Positions 23,478 to 33,083 of a stretch of 64,000 nucleotides of DNA are shown one piece after another. The notes beneath the pieces were generated by a model. It was not told the origin of the DNA. It was given only the letters and a program-made list of their open reading frames with translations, and made no database searches. The translations under genes were made by a program, and so were the position numbers. Each line of letters opens with the position of its first letter. Positions within the stretch are counted from its first letter, which is position 1. Origin of the DNA: Auraticoccus cholistanensis (GTDB lineage: Bacteria; Actinomycetota; Actinomycetes; Propionibacteriales; Propionibacteriaceae); the NCBI RefSeq assembly GCF_009742705.1, contig NZ_WPCU01000005.1, positions 363,370 to 427,369 on the forward strand. The letters run 5' to 3'.

Positions 23478-23953
23478 GCGTCGACGGGCTGCACCGCTAC
23501 GCCGTGCAGGTCGAGTGGACCGGGGACCGCGGCACCGGGACGGCCTCCTACCGCGGGTACGGCCGCGACCACGTGGTCCGGGCCGAGGGGGTGGGCGAGC
23601 TGCTCGGGTCGGCCGACCCCACCTTCCGCGGCGACCACGACCGGTGGAACCCCGAGCAGCTGCTGCTGGCGGCGCTGAGCCAGTGCCACCTGCTGTCGTT
23701 CCTGCACGTCTGCGTCCGTCACGACGTGGTCGTCACCGGCTACCGCGACGAGGCCACCGCCACCATGCGGCTCAACCCCGACGGCAGCGGGGAGTTCGTC
23801 GAGGCGGTGCTGCACCCGCAGGTCACCGTGGCCCGCGGCGGGCCCACCGACCTCGACGAGCTGCACGCCGAGGCCAACCGGCTGTGCTTCATCGCCCGCA
23901 GCGTCGCCTTCCCCGTGCACCACGAGCCTGAGCCGGTGGTCGTCGCCGGCTGA
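23474..23953 (+). CDS. OsmC/Ohr-family protein
   Basis: A 159-residue protein of the OsmC family, thiol peroxidases that reduce organic hydroperoxides. The catalytic Cys is in LLAALSQCHLLSFLHVC; a second Cys lies in the EANRLCFIARSV helix, as in the family. The GTG start shares GTGA with the PAC2 stop, so the two are probably co-translated. Exact substrate is unknown. Confidence 0.87.
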   Translation: MSVDGLHRYAVQVEWTGDRGTGTASYRGYGRDHVVRAEGVGELLGSADPTFRGDHDRWNPEQLLLAALSQCHLLSFLHVCVRHDVVVTGYRDEATATMRLNPDGSGEFVEAVLHPQVTVARGGPTDLDELHAEANRLCFIARSVAFPVHHEPEPVVVAG

Positions 23954-24063
23954 GGGCGGCTGTTGGCCCAGCCGGCACCTGCACGACCCGGGGCGTTCGC
24001 CGGGCGGTCACCGGGCTGCGGCTGGATGGCACCGACCCGTCCCCTCTCCCCCCAGGTGGTGCC

Positions 24064-26619
24064 ATGCCCGGCCTGCGCGTCAGCGTGCCCGATCTCGACC
24101 GTCGTCGTCTCCTCGCCCTCGCCGGGGTGGGGACGGTGGCCGCCCTCAGCGGCCGTGAGCTGCTGGCGGCCGCCTCGGCCTCCGCCGCCACCGCGGACCT
24201 CGACCCGTCCCCGTTCACCCTCGGCGTCGCCTCCGGCGACCCGCACCACGACTCGGTGGTGCTGTGGACCCGGGTGGTCCCCGACCCCTTCGCCGCCGAC
24301 GGCGGCATGCCGGAGGGCAGCGTGCAGGTCCGCTGGGAGCTGGCCCGCGACGAGCGCTTTCGGGTGGGGCGCCAGTCCGGCACGGTGACCACCGACGCCG
24401 CCAGCGCCCACACCGTGCACGTCACCGTCGAGGGGCTGCGCCCCGACAGCTGGCACTGGTACCGGTTCAGCGTCGAGCTGGACGGCGAGCGCGTCAGCAG
24501 CCGCACCGGCCGCACCCGCACCCTCCCGGCCCCCGGCCAGCGGGTGGACCAGCTCACCTTCGCCTTCGCCTCCTGCCAGAGCTGGGTCGGCGGGCCCTAC
24601 CCGGCCTGGCGCGACCTGGCCGAGCAGGACCTCGACTTCGTCGTCCACCTCGGCGACTACATCTACGAGACCAGCCTGGGCAGCCTGGCCGAGTTCCGCC
24701 GGCTGCACGCGCTGTACAAGACCTCGCCGGACCTGCGCGAGGCCCACGCCCGGTTCCCGTTCGTCACCACCTGGGACGACCACGAGGTGCAGAACAACTA
24801 CGCCGACGAGGTGCCCGGCGCGGCCGGCGACGGTCGTCCCTTCCTCGAGCGGCGGGCCGCGGCCTACCAGGCCTACTTCGAGCACCTGCCGCTGCGGGCG
24901 GCGTCCGAGCCCGAGGGCCCCGACATGCTGCTGTACCGGCGCTTCGACGTCGGCCGGCTGGCCCGCTTCAGCGTGCTCGACACCCGCCAGTACCGCACCG
25001 ACCAGCCCTGCGGCGACGGCCGCCGGGTGCCCTGCGCGGAGGTGGACGACCCGGCCGCCACCCTCACCGGCCCCGAGCAGGAGCGCTGGCTGCTGGATCA
25101 GCTCAGCAGCTCCAGGGCCACCTGGAACGCGATCGCGCAGCAGACGATCATGGCCCAGTTCGACTACGACCTGGGCCCCGACAAGGTGGTCAACCTCGAC
25201 CAGTGGGACGGCTACCCCGCCGCCCGCTCCCGCATCCTGGGCCACCTGGCCCAGCAGCAGGTGAGCAACCCGGTGGTGCTGAGCGGCGACTGGCACACCT
25301 CCTGGGTGAACGACCTGCTGGCCGACTTCGACGACCCGGGGTCGCCGGTGCTGGCGACAGAGTTCGTCGGGACCTCGATCTCCTCCGGCGCCGGCTGGGA
25401 CGCCGACGTGCGGTTGGGGCTGCCGGCCAACCCGCACGTCCGCTTCTACAACGGCACCTACCGCGGCTACGTGATGTGCTCGGTGACCCCGGAGCGGTGG
25501 CGCTCCACCTACCGGATCGTCCTGGACGCCCGCGACCCCGACTCCCCCGCCTTCACCCTCGGCGTCTTCGACGTCACCGAGGGCACTCCCGGTGCGGTCC
25601 GCGTCGACGACGGCGACGGTCTGACCGGGGCGGTCCGCGACCAGGACGGCGAGCCGGTGGGCCAGGCGGAGGTCGTGGTCAGCCGGGACGGCACGCGGCT
25701 GGCGACCACCTCCACCGACCCGCAGGGACGCTGGGTGCTCTTCGTCCCGGCCGGGGACTGCACCGTGACGGTGCGGGCGGTGGGCTACGAGGAGGCGGTC
25801 CGCGACGTCACGGTCGACGGGTCCGGCTCGGCCACCGCGGACGTGACCCTGCGCCGTCTCACCGGCGCCCGGGCCCGCACCGGTGCGCTGGTGCCGGGGC
25901 CGCGGCGGGAGGCCGGCGCGGGCGACGTGGTGCTCGAGAACGGCGAGCTGGCCCTGGCCGTCTCGGCGGCCACCCAGGACAGCCAGCTGCGCCCGGTCAC
26001 GGTGGGCAAGCCGCTCGACCTGGCCCACCGGGGTGCCCTGGACCAGATCGACTGGATCAACCTGCCCTACGCCCAGCGGACCCAGCCGACCGGCACCGAG
26101 GCCTGGCAGTCGCTCTCGGTGCGCTCCAGCGAGGTCGGCGTGGTCACCGCGGGCGGTGACGTGGCCGAGGTGGAGACCGTCGGCGTGGTCGTCGGGGTCG
26201 AGCAGGTCTCGGTCCGCACCCGCTACCGGCTGGCCGCCGGCTCGCAGGACGTCGAGGTCACCAGCACCTTCCGCAACGCCGGCACCGACCCGGTGACCCT
26301 GTGGGTCGGCGACGCGATCGACCACGACGGCGCCGGGCAGCGCAGCGGGGTGCCCGGGCACGGCACCATCAGCACCCCCTACGGCTCCCCGGCCGTCTAC
26401 GTCCCGACCGCGCCGTGGATGGGGATGACCGGCACCGACCAGCAGGTCTACGGGCTGCTCTACGACGAGGCCGGCTTCGACTGCTACGGCAACAGCAACT
26501 GGATCATGTCGCGCCGCCAGGTGACCGTCCCCGCCGGCGGCTCCTACGTGCTGGCCCGCCGCCTGACCGTCCGCCTCGCCCTCGGCACCGACCCCTGGCA
26601 GGTCCTGGACCGCGCCTGA
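24064..26619 (+). CDS. PhoD-family phosphatase with carboxypeptidase-regulatory-like and novel C-terminal domains
   Basis: An 851-residue exported protein. A twin-arginine signal (DRRRLLALAG) is followed by a PhoD beta domain (FTLGVASGDP) and metallophosphatase motifs FASCQS, HLGDYIYE, DDHEVQNN and SGDWHTS, ending near residue 500. Residues about 519-597 resemble a carboxypeptidase regulatory-like beta sandwich (LTGAVRDQDGEPVGQAEVVV, DPQGRWVLFVPAGDCTVTV). Residues about 600-851 form a beta-rich domain I do not recognise (ENGELALAVSAATQDSQL, STPYGSPAVYVP). It is over 300 residues longer than the PhoD at 1169. No frameshift is needed; the fusion is one open frame. Confidence 0.85.
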   Translation: MPGLRVSVPDLDRRRLLALAGVGTVAALSGRELLAAASASAATADLDPSPFTLGVASGDPHHDSVVLWTRVVPDPFAADGGMPEGSVQVRWELARDERFRVGRQSGTVTTDAASAHTVHVTVEGLRPDSWHWYRFSVELDGERVSSRTGRTRTLPAPGQRVDQLTFAFASCQSWVGGPYPAWRDLAEQDLDFVVHLGDYIYETSLGSLAEFRRLHALYKTSPDLREAHARFPFVTTWDDHEVQNNYADEVPGAAGDGRPFLERRAAAYQAYFEHLPLRAASEPEGPDMLLYRRFDVGRLARFSVLDTRQYRTDQPCGDGRRVPCAEVDDPAATLTGPEQERWLLDQLSSSRATWNAIAQQTIMAQFDYDLGPDKVVNLDQWDGYPAARSRILGHLAQQQVSNPVVLSGDWHTSWVNDLLADFDDPGSPVLATEFVGTSISSGAGWDADVRLGLPANPHVRFYNGTYRGYVMCSVTPERWRSTYRIVLDARDPDSPAFTLGVFDVTEGTPGAVRVDDGDGLTGAVRDQDGEPVGQAEVVVSRDGTRLATTSTDPQGRWVLFVPAGDCTVTVRAVGYEEAVRDVTVDGSGSATADVTLRRLTGARARTGALVPGPRREAGAGDVVLENGELALAVSAATQDSQLRPVTVGKPLDLAHRGALDQIDWINLPYAQRTQPTGTEAWQSLSVRSSEVGVVTAGGDVAEVETVGVVVGVEQVSVRTRYRLAAGSQDVEVTSTFRNAGTDPVTLWVGDAIDHDGAGQRSGVPGHGTISTPYGSPAVYVPTAPWMGMTGTDQQVYGLLYDEAGFDCYGNSNWIMSRRQVTVPAGGSYVLARRLTVRLALGTDPWQVLDRA

Positions 26620-26661
26620 GGGTCGGGCCTGGAGGTCGACCCTGCAGGGGAAGTGGTCGGA

Positions 26662-26704
26662 GACGACAGCGGGCAGCGGGATCTGAAGCGTGTCCCGCGT
26701 CGTC
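26662..26704. terminator. Candidate bidirectional terminator hairpin
   Basis: Between the convergent phosphatase and rpe genes, GACGACaGCGGG pairs with CCCGCGTCGTC around a 20-base loop: an 11-bp stem with one bulged A. A pyrimidine-rich run (CTCTTTCCCTC) follows on the plus strand. It lacks a proper U tract, so intrinsic termination is only plausible. Confidence 0.4.
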
Positions 26705-26719
26705 CCTGACCTCTTTCCC

Positions 26720-27370
26720 TCAGGCGCCGCGCTCGCGCAGGGCGCGGACCACCGCGTCGGGGTCGTCGGCGCCGAACACGGCCGAGCCGGCCACGAAGGT
26801 GTCGGCCCCGGCGTCGATGCAGCGCCCGATGGTGGCCTCGGAGATCCCGCCGTCGACCTGCACCCAGACGTCGCCGCCGAGCCGGTCCACCAGGGCGCGG
26901 GTGCGCTCGATCTTGGGCAGCACCAGGTCGAGGAACTTCTGCCCGCCGAAGCCGGGCTCGACCGTCATCAGCAGCACCATGTCGAGCTCGCCCAGCAGGT
27001 CGGCGTAGGGCTCGATCGGGGTCGCCGGCTTGAGGGCCATCGAGGCGCGGGCGCCGCGGCTCCGCAGCTCACGGGCCAGCCGGACCGGGGCGGCCGCGGC
27101 CTCGACGTGGAAGGTGACCGACTCCGCGCCGGCCTCGGCGTAGGCCGGCGCCCAGCGGTCGGGGTCGGTGATCATCAGGTGGATGTCGAGCAGCTTGTCG
27201 GTGCAGGCCCGCAGCGACTCCACCACCGGCAGCCCCAGGGTCAGGTTGGGCACGAAGTGGTTGTCCATCACGTCGACGTGGACGCCGTCGGCGCTGGGGA
27301 TCCGGCCGACCTCCTCGGCCAGCCGGGAGAAGTCGGAGTTCAGGATGGACGGCGTGATGCGGATTCCCAC
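26720..27370 (-). CDS. rpe: Ribulose-phosphate 3-epimerase
   Basis: A 216-residue TIM-barrel enzyme that interconverts ribulose-5-phosphate and xylulose-5-phosphate in the pentose-phosphate pathway. Family motifs are [13 protein letters not shown] at the N-terminus, [30 protein letters not shown] and QVDGGI. Metal ligands His and Asp of these motifs are present. The GTG at 27370 fits the family start. It is the usual neighbour downstream of rsmB in actinobacteria; about 3.4 kb of other genes intervene here. Confidence 0.95.
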   Translation of the reverse strand: MGIRITPSILNSDFSRLAEEVGRIPSADGVHVDVMDNHFVPNLTLGLPVVESLRACTDKLLDIHLMITDPDRWAPAYAEAGAESVTFHVEAAAAPVRLARELRSRGARASMALKPATPIEPYADLLGELDMVLLMTVEPGFGGQKFLDLVLPKIERTRALVDRLGGDVWVQVDGGISEATIGRCIDAGADTFVAGSAVFGADDPDAVVRALRERGA

Positions 27371-27403
27371 GCCAGCGACCCTAGCCGTGCGCGGGCCGGG
27401 CGG

Positions 27404-28072
27404 TCACCCGGCGAACCGCGGCGCGGAGGCGACGGCGGTGGCGATCGGCACGTCGCCGGACACCACCTCGAACTGCGCGCCGACCGTCCCGGGGTCGGCC
27501 AGGCAGGCCGCGACCACCGCGGCCACGTCCGCCCGCGGGATGCTGCCGCGGGAGACGGTGACGCCCAGGTCCACCGCCCCGGTGGGCGGGTCGTTGGTGA
27601 GCGCGCCGGGACGCACGACCGTCCAGTCCAGACCGCTGTCGCGCAGGACCGCGTCGGCCTCCCGCTTGGCGGCCACGTAGGCGCGCCACACCGGGGCGGC
27701 GTCGCCGGGCACCGGCTGGTCGACCGACATCGCCGAGACCTGCACGAAGCGGGCGATCCCCGCGCGCCGGGCCGCCTCGGTGGACTTGGTGGAGCCCTCC
27801 AGGTCGACGCGCTGCTTGCGCTCGGCGTTGCCGTCGGGCCCGCCGCCGGCGGCGAAGACCACGGCGTCGCAGCCGGCGAAGGCCTCGACGAAGGCGTCCA
27901 CCCCGGAGGCCTCGATGTCGAGCATCCGCGGCTCGGCGCCCAGGGCGGCCACCTCGCGGGCGTGGGCGTCACGGCGGACCAGCGCGACCGGGGTGTGCCC
28001 GGCGGCGACGAGCAGCGGGTGGAGCTGTCGGGCCACGGCTCCATGGCCCCCGACGACGGCGATACGGCTCAT
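27404..28072 (-). CDS. NAD(P)H-binding atypical short-chain reductase
   Basis: A 222-residue single Rossmann domain beginning IAVVGGHGAVARQLHPLL, a GxxGxxA dinucleotide site. VVFAAGGGPDGN, FVQVSAMSVDQP and DWTVVRPGALTNDP match the NAD(P)H-binding group of atypical SDRs that includes YwnB-like proteins. The classical YxxxK pair is not evident. Substrate unknown. ATG at 28072; it lies 33 bases upstream of rpe on the same strand. Confidence 0.82.
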   Translation of the reverse strand: MSRIAVVGGHGAVARQLHPLLVAAGHTPVALVRRDAHAREVAALGAEPRMLDIEASGVDAFVEAFAGCDAVVFAAGGGPDGNAERKQRVDLEGSTKSTEAARRAGIARFVQVSAMSVDQPVPGDAAPVWRAYVAAKREADAVLRDSGLDWTVVRPGALTNDPPTGAVDLGVTVSRGSIPRADVAAVVAACLADPGTVGAQFEVVSGDVPIATAVASAPRFAG

Positions 28073-28175
28073 GCCCCGTTCCTACCCCACCAGCCGCCAC
28101 CCCAGCGACCACCCGCCACACGGAGTTCCGGGTGGCACGCGCGGGCGGCCGCCGCGGGGCCGGCGGCGGGCGTCG

Positions 28176-29426
28176 TCAGCCCCGCGCCTCGACGCCTTCG
28201 AGCACCTCGACGGCCCGCCCCGTTCCGTCCTCGGCGCGGATCGCCTCCCCGATCGTTCGGGCGTCGTCGGCCAGGCGTGCGCTGGAGACCAGCTCGCGGA
28301 TCCGTGCAGCCAGGGTGCTCGTGGTGGCATCTCGCAGCCGCAGCGGTGTCGGCCCCGCACCGAGGGCCTGGACACGCCGCCCCCAGAACGGCTGGTCACC
28401 CAGGACGGGGCAGACCAGCGTCGGCCGGCCAGCGCGGAGACCCGCCGCGGTGGTGCCGGACCCGCCGTGGTGGACCACCGCTGCCACGCGCGGGAACAGC
28501 CAGCTGTGAGGCGCCTCGTCGATCACCATGACGCTGCTGGACGACTGCGCACGCAACGCGCCCCACCCGGTCGAGACGACGGCACGCACCCCGGTCCGGG
28601 CGAGAGCGTCCATGACGACGCGGCCGCGGCGTCCGGCGTCGCGGCCGAATCCCATGCTGCCGAAACCCACGTAGATCGCCGGCTCGCCGTCGGCGAGGAA
28701 GGCCACCAGCTCGCGGGGCGGTGCCCACGCCGCCTGCTGCTCCTGCCGGAACCAGTAGCCGGTGACGTGCGCTGAGGCAGGGTAGTCGCTCGGCACGGGC
28801 ACGACCCGGGGGCTGAACGGGTAGAGCACCGGCACCCGCTCCCCCGAGGTCGTGTGGAGCAGGTCGCTGAACCGGCTGATCCGTCGCAGACCGAGTGTCC
28901 TGCGCCGGAACGCGTTGATCATGCCGCCGTACGCGACGGCGGTGAAGCGGTTGAGCTGGTAGCTGAACCGGTTCACCCGGGCAGGCAGTGGGCGGGCCAG
29001 GAACGGGATCGGGAAATCACCGGTGGGGGTCAGGAACGGCAGCGGGAGTGAGGCGACCACGGGGACGCCCAGCCGTTCGGCCACGTGGAGTCCACCCAGC
29101 GCCTTCGGGTGCGCGACGACGATCGTCGGGTCGACCTGCCGGGCCGCGGCCCACTGCTGCTGCAGGGACAGCCGCATCGCCGTGGACATCCGGCGCGCCA
29201 TCCGCAGCGCCTGCGAGGGCCCGCTCAGGTCGGCCATGCCGGCGCGCATGACCTCATCCATCTCCGTGGCGACGGGGAAGAAGCCGACGGGAGCCGGCAC
29301 GGTGCCCCGGTACGCCTCCGGGGCGGCGAGGACGGCCTCGTGGCCGTGCGCGACGAGCCGCTCGGCCAGCGCGACGAACGGCTCGATGTCGCCACGGGTG
29401 CCGAACGTGCAGATGAGAGCCCTCAT
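28176..29426 (-). CDS. UGT/MGT-type glycosyltransferase
   Basis: A 416-residue GT1-type glycosyltransferase with GT-B fold. The N-terminus MRALICTFGTRGDIEPFVALAERLVAHGH is the family's acceptor-domain start. The nucleotide-sugar signature HHGGSGTTAAGLRAGRP begins at residue 319 and is followed by GDQPFWGRRVQ. Relatives glycosylate sterols, macrolides or other small molecules. The ATG at 29426 has an AGGAGG site; a longer frame upstream is rejected. It is transcribed away from a marR-type regulator, a layout often linked to drug or metabolite response. Confidence 0.88.
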   Translation of the reverse strand: MRALICTFGTRGDIEPFVALAERLVAHGHEAVLAAPEAYRGTVPAPVGFFPVATEMDEVMRAGMADLSGPSQALRMARRMSTAMRLSLQQQWAAARQVDPTIVVAHPKALGGLHVAERLGVPVVASLPLPFLTPTGDFPIPFLARPLPARVNRFSYQLNRFTAVAYGGMINAFRRRTLGLRRISRFSDLLHTTSGERVPVLYPFSPRVVPVPSDYPASAHVTGYWFRQEQQAAWAPPRELVAFLADGEPAIYVGFGSMGFGRDAGRRGRVVMDALARTGVRAVVSTGWGALRAQSSSSVMVIDEAPHSWLFPRVAAVVHHGGSGTTAAGLRAGRPTLVCPVLGDQPFWGRRVQALGAGPTPLRLRDATTSTLAARIRELVSSARLADDARTIGEAIRAEDGTGRAVEVLEGVEARG

Positions 29427-29580
29427 GCTGTCCTCCTGGTCGGTGATGACGTCGCCGACCAGGCTTCCCGGCACTCCGACCACACCATACCGCCGGAGCC
29501 CGGCCGCCCCCCCGTCCGGACGACCGTGGTGGGTCGCGCTCCCGCGCAGCATGGAGATCCGCAAGTGGTGCACACAGTTC

Positions 29581-29601
29581 ATCATGTTCTAGAGTCACGA
29601 T
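29581..29601. promoter_or_regulatory. Candidate operator/promoter between glycosyltransferase and marR genes
   Basis: The divergent 215-base region has an AT-richer patch. Within it, ATCATGT and TCACGAT form an imperfect inverted repeat (five of seven positions) around a TCTAGAG centre. TAGAGT at 29590-29595 could be a -10 box for the marR gene. A MarR protein often binds such a repeat over its own promoter. The match is weak and no second copy is seen. Confidence 0.3.
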
Positions 29602-29641
29602 CGAGCCGGCGCAGCCGGACCACCTCGGAGGGAGACCCACC

Positions 29642-30070
29642 ATGGGTAACGAGCAGCTGCTCGACGTCCTGCTGCGGATCACCGATGCACTGGCCGAGGA
29701 CATGAGCAGCTACCTGCGCAGCCACGGCCTGACCACCGCCCGGGCCCACCTGCTGTGGACCCTGTACCACGGTGGACCGGCCATGCAGCGCGATCTGGCG
29801 CTGGCGCTGGGGCACAGCCCCCGACACGTCACCACCCTGGTCGACGAGTCGGTGACGGCTGGGCACGTGGTGCGACGCGACCACCCGGCGGATCGTCGGG
29901 CCGTGCTCGTCGAGCTCACTCCCCGGGCGGTCGAGCTGCTCGACACCATGGCGGCCTCCCACCGGGAGCTGGCCGACCAGCTCTTCGGCCACCTCACGCC
30001 GGGTGCCCGCCGCCAGCTGGGCACGGAGCTGGCACGCCTGGCCGAACGCCTGACGGCGGCACCGCGGTGA
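29642..30070 (+). CDS. MarR-family transcriptional regulator
   Basis: A 142-residue winged-helix regulator. The helix-turn-helix covers about residues 45-70 (MQRDLALALGHSPRHVTTLVDESVTAGHV) and the wing is RRDHPADRRAVLVELT. N- and C-terminal helices supply the dimer interface. The ATG follows GGAGGGAG. MarR proteins usually repress their own and adjacent genes and release DNA on ligand binding. It overlaps the downstream membrane-protein gene by four bases (GTGA). Confidence 0.9.
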   Translation: MGNEQLLDVLLRITDALAEDMSSYLRSHGLTTARAHLLWTLYHGGPAMQRDLALALGHSPRHVTTLVDESVTAGHVVRRDHPADRRAVLVELTPRAVELLDTMAASHRELADQLFGHLTPGARRQLGTELARLAERLTAAPR

Positions 30071-30720
30071 GCACGACCCGGGCACCGGACGTGCGTCCGA
30101 TCCCCCGCACGGGTCCAAGGACCCTCCACCTGCTCCGCCGGGCGGTCCGCCTGGAGGCCGCCGGCTGGGCCAGCATCGGCCGAGCCCTCACCCGACGGCC
30201 GTGGGTACCTCCCGGCGCCACGGGCTTCCGCTACGACGGCGCCACCCGTGGCACGCTCGTCGCCTTCCTCTGCGTCAGCATCGTCGAGGTGGTCGCCGTC
30301 GACCTGGTCGTCCACCCGTGGCCCTGGGTCCGCTTCCCGCTCCTCGTGCTCGGGATCTGGGGAAGCGTCTTCATGCTCGGCATGCTGCTGGGCTGCATCA
30401 CCCGCCCGCACGCCGTCGGTCCAGCGGGCATCCGCCTGCGCAACGGCGGCGAGGTCGACCTGGACCTCCCGTGGGAGGTCGTGCACTCCGTGACGCCACG
30501 GCGTCGCCGGGTCCCGGACGCACCCACGTTGTGCCTCAGCGGCCCGCCTGAGGACCAGACCCTCCACCACGTCGTCGACGGACGCACCGACATGGAGATC
30601 AGGCTCGAGCGGCCCGTCACCCTCTCACTGCCCCAGGGCACGGTCACCGTCACCCGGATCCACCTCGCCGTCGACGACCCCCGCGGCTTCGCCGAGGCCG
30701 TCCGACGTCACATCCCCTGA
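30067..30720 (+). CDS. Two-pass membrane protein, unknown function
   Basis: A 217-residue protein. After a basic N-terminus come two hydrophobic segments near residues 60-80 (LVAFLCVSIVEVVAVDLVV) and 86-108 (FPLLVLGIWGSVFMLGMLLG), then a soluble C-terminal half of beta character (GIRLRNGGEVDLDLPWEVVHSV) that could be a PH-like domain. I do not recognise the family. The GTG start shares GTGA with the marR stop, so its job is likely tied to that regulator. Confidence 0.72.
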   Translation: MSTTRAPDVRPIPRTGPRTLHLLRRAVRLEAAGWASIGRALTRRPWVPPGATGFRYDGATRGTLVAFLCVSIVEVVAVDLVVHPWPWVRFPLLVLGIWGSVFMLGMLLGCITRPHAVGPAGIRLRNGGEVDLDLPWEVVHSVTPRRRRVPDAPTLCLSGPPEDQTLHHVVDGRTDMEIRLERPVTLSLPQGTVTVTRIHLAVDDPRGFAEAVRRHIP

Positions 30721-30735
30721 AGCTGGGTTCCGCCC

Positions 30736-32103
30736 TCAGCGGCGGCGCAGCAGGGCCAGGAACATGGCGTCGGTGCCGTGCCGGTGCGGCCAGAGCTGGA
30801 GGTAGTCGCCCAGGGCGGCGTCGGCGACCTCAGGCAGCAGCGGCGCCGCCGGCTCGGCGGTGACGTCGGTGCGCTCGGCCAGCACGGAGGCGACGACGTC
30901 GGCCGTCTCGTGCCGGTGCGGGGAGCAGGTCGCGTAGGCGGTGACGCCGCCGGGGGCGGTGCTGTCCAGGGCGCTGTGCAGCAGCGCCCGCTGGAGCTCG
31001 TGCAGCTGGTCGACGTCGGCGGTCGAGCGGCGCCAGCGGGCCTCGGGGCGGCGTCGCAGCGCGCCCAGGCCGGTGCAGGGCACGTCGGCCAGCACGCGGG
31101 CGAAGCGGCTGGCCCGCCAGGCCGGGCGGGTGCTGTCGGCGGTGAGGACGGTCGCCGGGCGCGGCAGCGCGCGGACGGCCTGGCGGACCAGCCGGGAGCG
31201 GTGCTGCTGACGCTCGACGGCCAGCACGGGCGTCCCGGCCGGGGCCAGCGCCGACAGCAGCGCGGTCTTGCCGCCCGGACCGGAGCAGACGTCGAGCCAG
31301 GGGCCGGCCGGAGCCTCGGCCCGGGTCAGGGCCAGCGCCACCAGCTGCGAGCCCTCGTCCTGCACGCCGGCGCGCCCGTCGCGCACCGCGGCCAGCTCGC
31401 CGGGCGGCCCCGCGAGACGCCACCCGAAGGGCGAGAGCCCGGTCGGCTCGGCACCGGCGGCGCGCAGCTCGGCGTCCTCGACCAGTCCCGGGCGCTGCAC
31501 CAGGGTGGTGGTGGGGTTGGCGTTGTCGGCGGCCAGCGCGGCGGCGGCCTCGTCGCCGAGCAGGTCGGTGAAGGCCTCCACCACCCACAGCGGGTGGGCG
31601 GTGGCCAGGGCGAGCTGCTCCAGCGGCGGCAGGCCCTCGGAGAGCTGCTCCACCCACTCCTGCCAGCTCTGCCGACCCACCCGTCGCAGCACGGCGTTGA
31701 CCAGCCCGGCGACCCGCTCGCCCACGGCCGCGCGGGCCAGGTCGACGGAGGTGGTGACGGCGGCGTGCACCGGGACGTCCATCCGCAGCAGCTGGTGGGT
31801 GCCGAGCCGCAGCACGTCCACCACCGCCGGCTGCAGGCTGCGCAGCGGACGTCCGGCCGCCGCCTCGATGACCCGGTCGTAGCTGCCCTCGCCGCGGCAG
31901 GTGCCGTGCAGCAGCTCGGTGGCGAAGGCGGCGTCGCGGCCGGTGAGCTGCCGCTGGCCCAGCAGGTCGGGCAGCACCAGGTTGGCGTAGGCGTCGTCGG
32001 CGTGGACGGCGCGGAGTGCGTCGTAGGCCACCCGGCGGGCGGCGTCGACCTGGGGGCGTCGCCTGGACGCGGCGGGGCGGGCAGGACGCCGGAGGCCGCT
32101 CAC
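30736..32103 (-). CDS. rsmB: 16S rRNA (cytosine-967-C5)-methyltransferase RsmB
   Basis: A 455-residue RNA m5C methyltransferase. The N-terminal ~150 residues form a NusB-like RNA-binding domain ([27 protein letters not shown]). The SAM-binding domain has [29 protein letters not shown] and the catalytic-Cys motif [11 protein letters not shown]. The GTG start shares GTGA with the fmt stop, the usual fmt-rsmB pairing. Confidence 0.94.
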   Translation of the reverse strand: MSGLRRPARPAASRRRPQVDAARRVAYDALRAVHADDAYANLVLPDLLGQRQLTGRDAAFATELLHGTCRGEGSYDRVIEAAAGRPLRSLQPAVVDVLRLGTHQLLRMDVPVHAAVTTSVDLARAAVGERVAGLVNAVLRRVGRQSWQEWVEQLSEGLPPLEQLALATAHPLWVVEAFTDLLGDEAAAALAADNANPTTTLVQRPGLVEDAELRAAGAEPTGLSPFGWRLAGPPGELAAVRDGRAGVQDEGSQLVALALTRAEAPAGPWLDVCSGPGGKTALLSALAPAGTPVLAVERQQHRSRLVRQAVRALPRPATVLTADSTRPAWRASRFARVLADVPCTGLGALRRRPEARWRRSTADVDQLHELQRALLHSALDSTAPGGVTAYATCSPHRHETADVVASVLAERTDVTAEPAAPLLPEVADAALGDYLQLWPHRHGTDAMFLALLRRR

Positions 32104-33026
32104 CGCGGGCCCAGCACCTCGTCGGGGGCCAGCTGCACCCCACGGGCCCAGTCGGCGGCCGGCATCGCCTTCTTGCCCGGAGGCTGCACCCGGCCGAGCT
32201 CGAGGGCCGTGGTGCCGGTGCCCACCAGCACGGCCTTCCTGGTCACCGCGATCTGCCCGGGGAGGAGGCTCTGGTCGGTGACGGTCGCCGAGGCGACCTT
32301 GAACCGCTCGCCGCGGAAGGTGGTCCACGCCCCCGGCGCCGGCTGGCAGCCGCGCACGACCCGGTCCAGCACCTCGGCCGGCTGGCTCCAGTCCAGCTCG
32401 GCGTCGGCGACGCTGATCTTGGGCGCCAGGCTGATGCCCTGCTCGGGCTGCGGCACCGGCCGGGCGGTGCCGTCCTCGATCTCGTCCAGGGTGCGGACCA
32501 GCAGCTCGGCCCCGCTGCGCGACAGCCGCTCCAGCAGGTCCCCGGAGGTGTCGCTGGGTCCGATCCGGTCGGTGACGGTGCCGAAGACGGGGCCGGCGTC
32601 CATCTCCTTGACCAGCCGGAACGTGGTGGCGCCGGTCTCGGTGTCGCCGTGCAGCACCGCGTGCTGCACCGGAGCGGCGCCGCGCCAGGCGGGCAGCAGC
32701 GAGAAGTGCAGGTTGACCCAGCCGTGGCGGGGGACGTCGAGGACGTGCTGGGGCACCAGCGCGCCGTAGGCCACCACCGGGCAGCAGTCGGGGGCGAGCC
32801 CGGTCAGCTCGGCGACGAAGGCGGGGTCACGGGGGTGCTCGGGCTTCAGCACCCGCAGCCCGGCGGCCTCGGCGCGCTGGGCGACCGGGCTGGGGGTCAG
32901 CCGCTTGCCCCGTCCGGCGGGCGCGTCGGGGCGCGTGACCACCGCCACCACCTCGTGCCGGGACGAGAGCAGGGCATCCAGGGAGGGCACCGCCACCTCG
33001 GGGGTGCCCGCGAAGACCAGTCGCAC
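32100..33026 (-). CDS. fmt: Methionyl-tRNA formyltransferase
   Basis: A 308-residue enzyme that formylates initiator Met-tRNA using 10-formyltetrahydrofolate. Motifs are [13 protein letters not shown] at the N-terminus and the catalytic region [24 protein letters not shown], with the conserved Asn/His and the DAGP that follows. A C-terminal OB-like tRNA-binding domain covers about 210-308. GTG start at 33026. It lies between priA and rsmB as in other actinobacteria. Confidence 0.96.
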   Translation of the reverse strand: MRLVFAGTPEVAVPSLDALLSSRHEVVAVVTRPDAPAGRGKRLTPSPVAQRAEAAGLRVLKPEHPRDPAFVAELTGLAPDCCPVVAYGALVPQHVLDVPRHGWVNLHFSLLPAWRGAAPVQHAVLHGDTETGATTFRLVKEMDAGPVFGTVTDRIGPSDTSGDLLERLSRSGAELLVRTLDEIEDGTARPVPQPEQGISLAPKISVADAELDWSQPAEVLDRVVRGCQPAPGAWTTFRGERFKVASATVTDQSLLPGQIAVTRKAVLVGTGTTALELGRVQPPGKKAMPAADWARGVQLAPDEVLGPR

Positions 33027-33083
33027 CCGCCGCAGTGTAGTGCGCGTCGACCGGCTCCCCTGCCCGCCGGCGGGACGCGCCCG

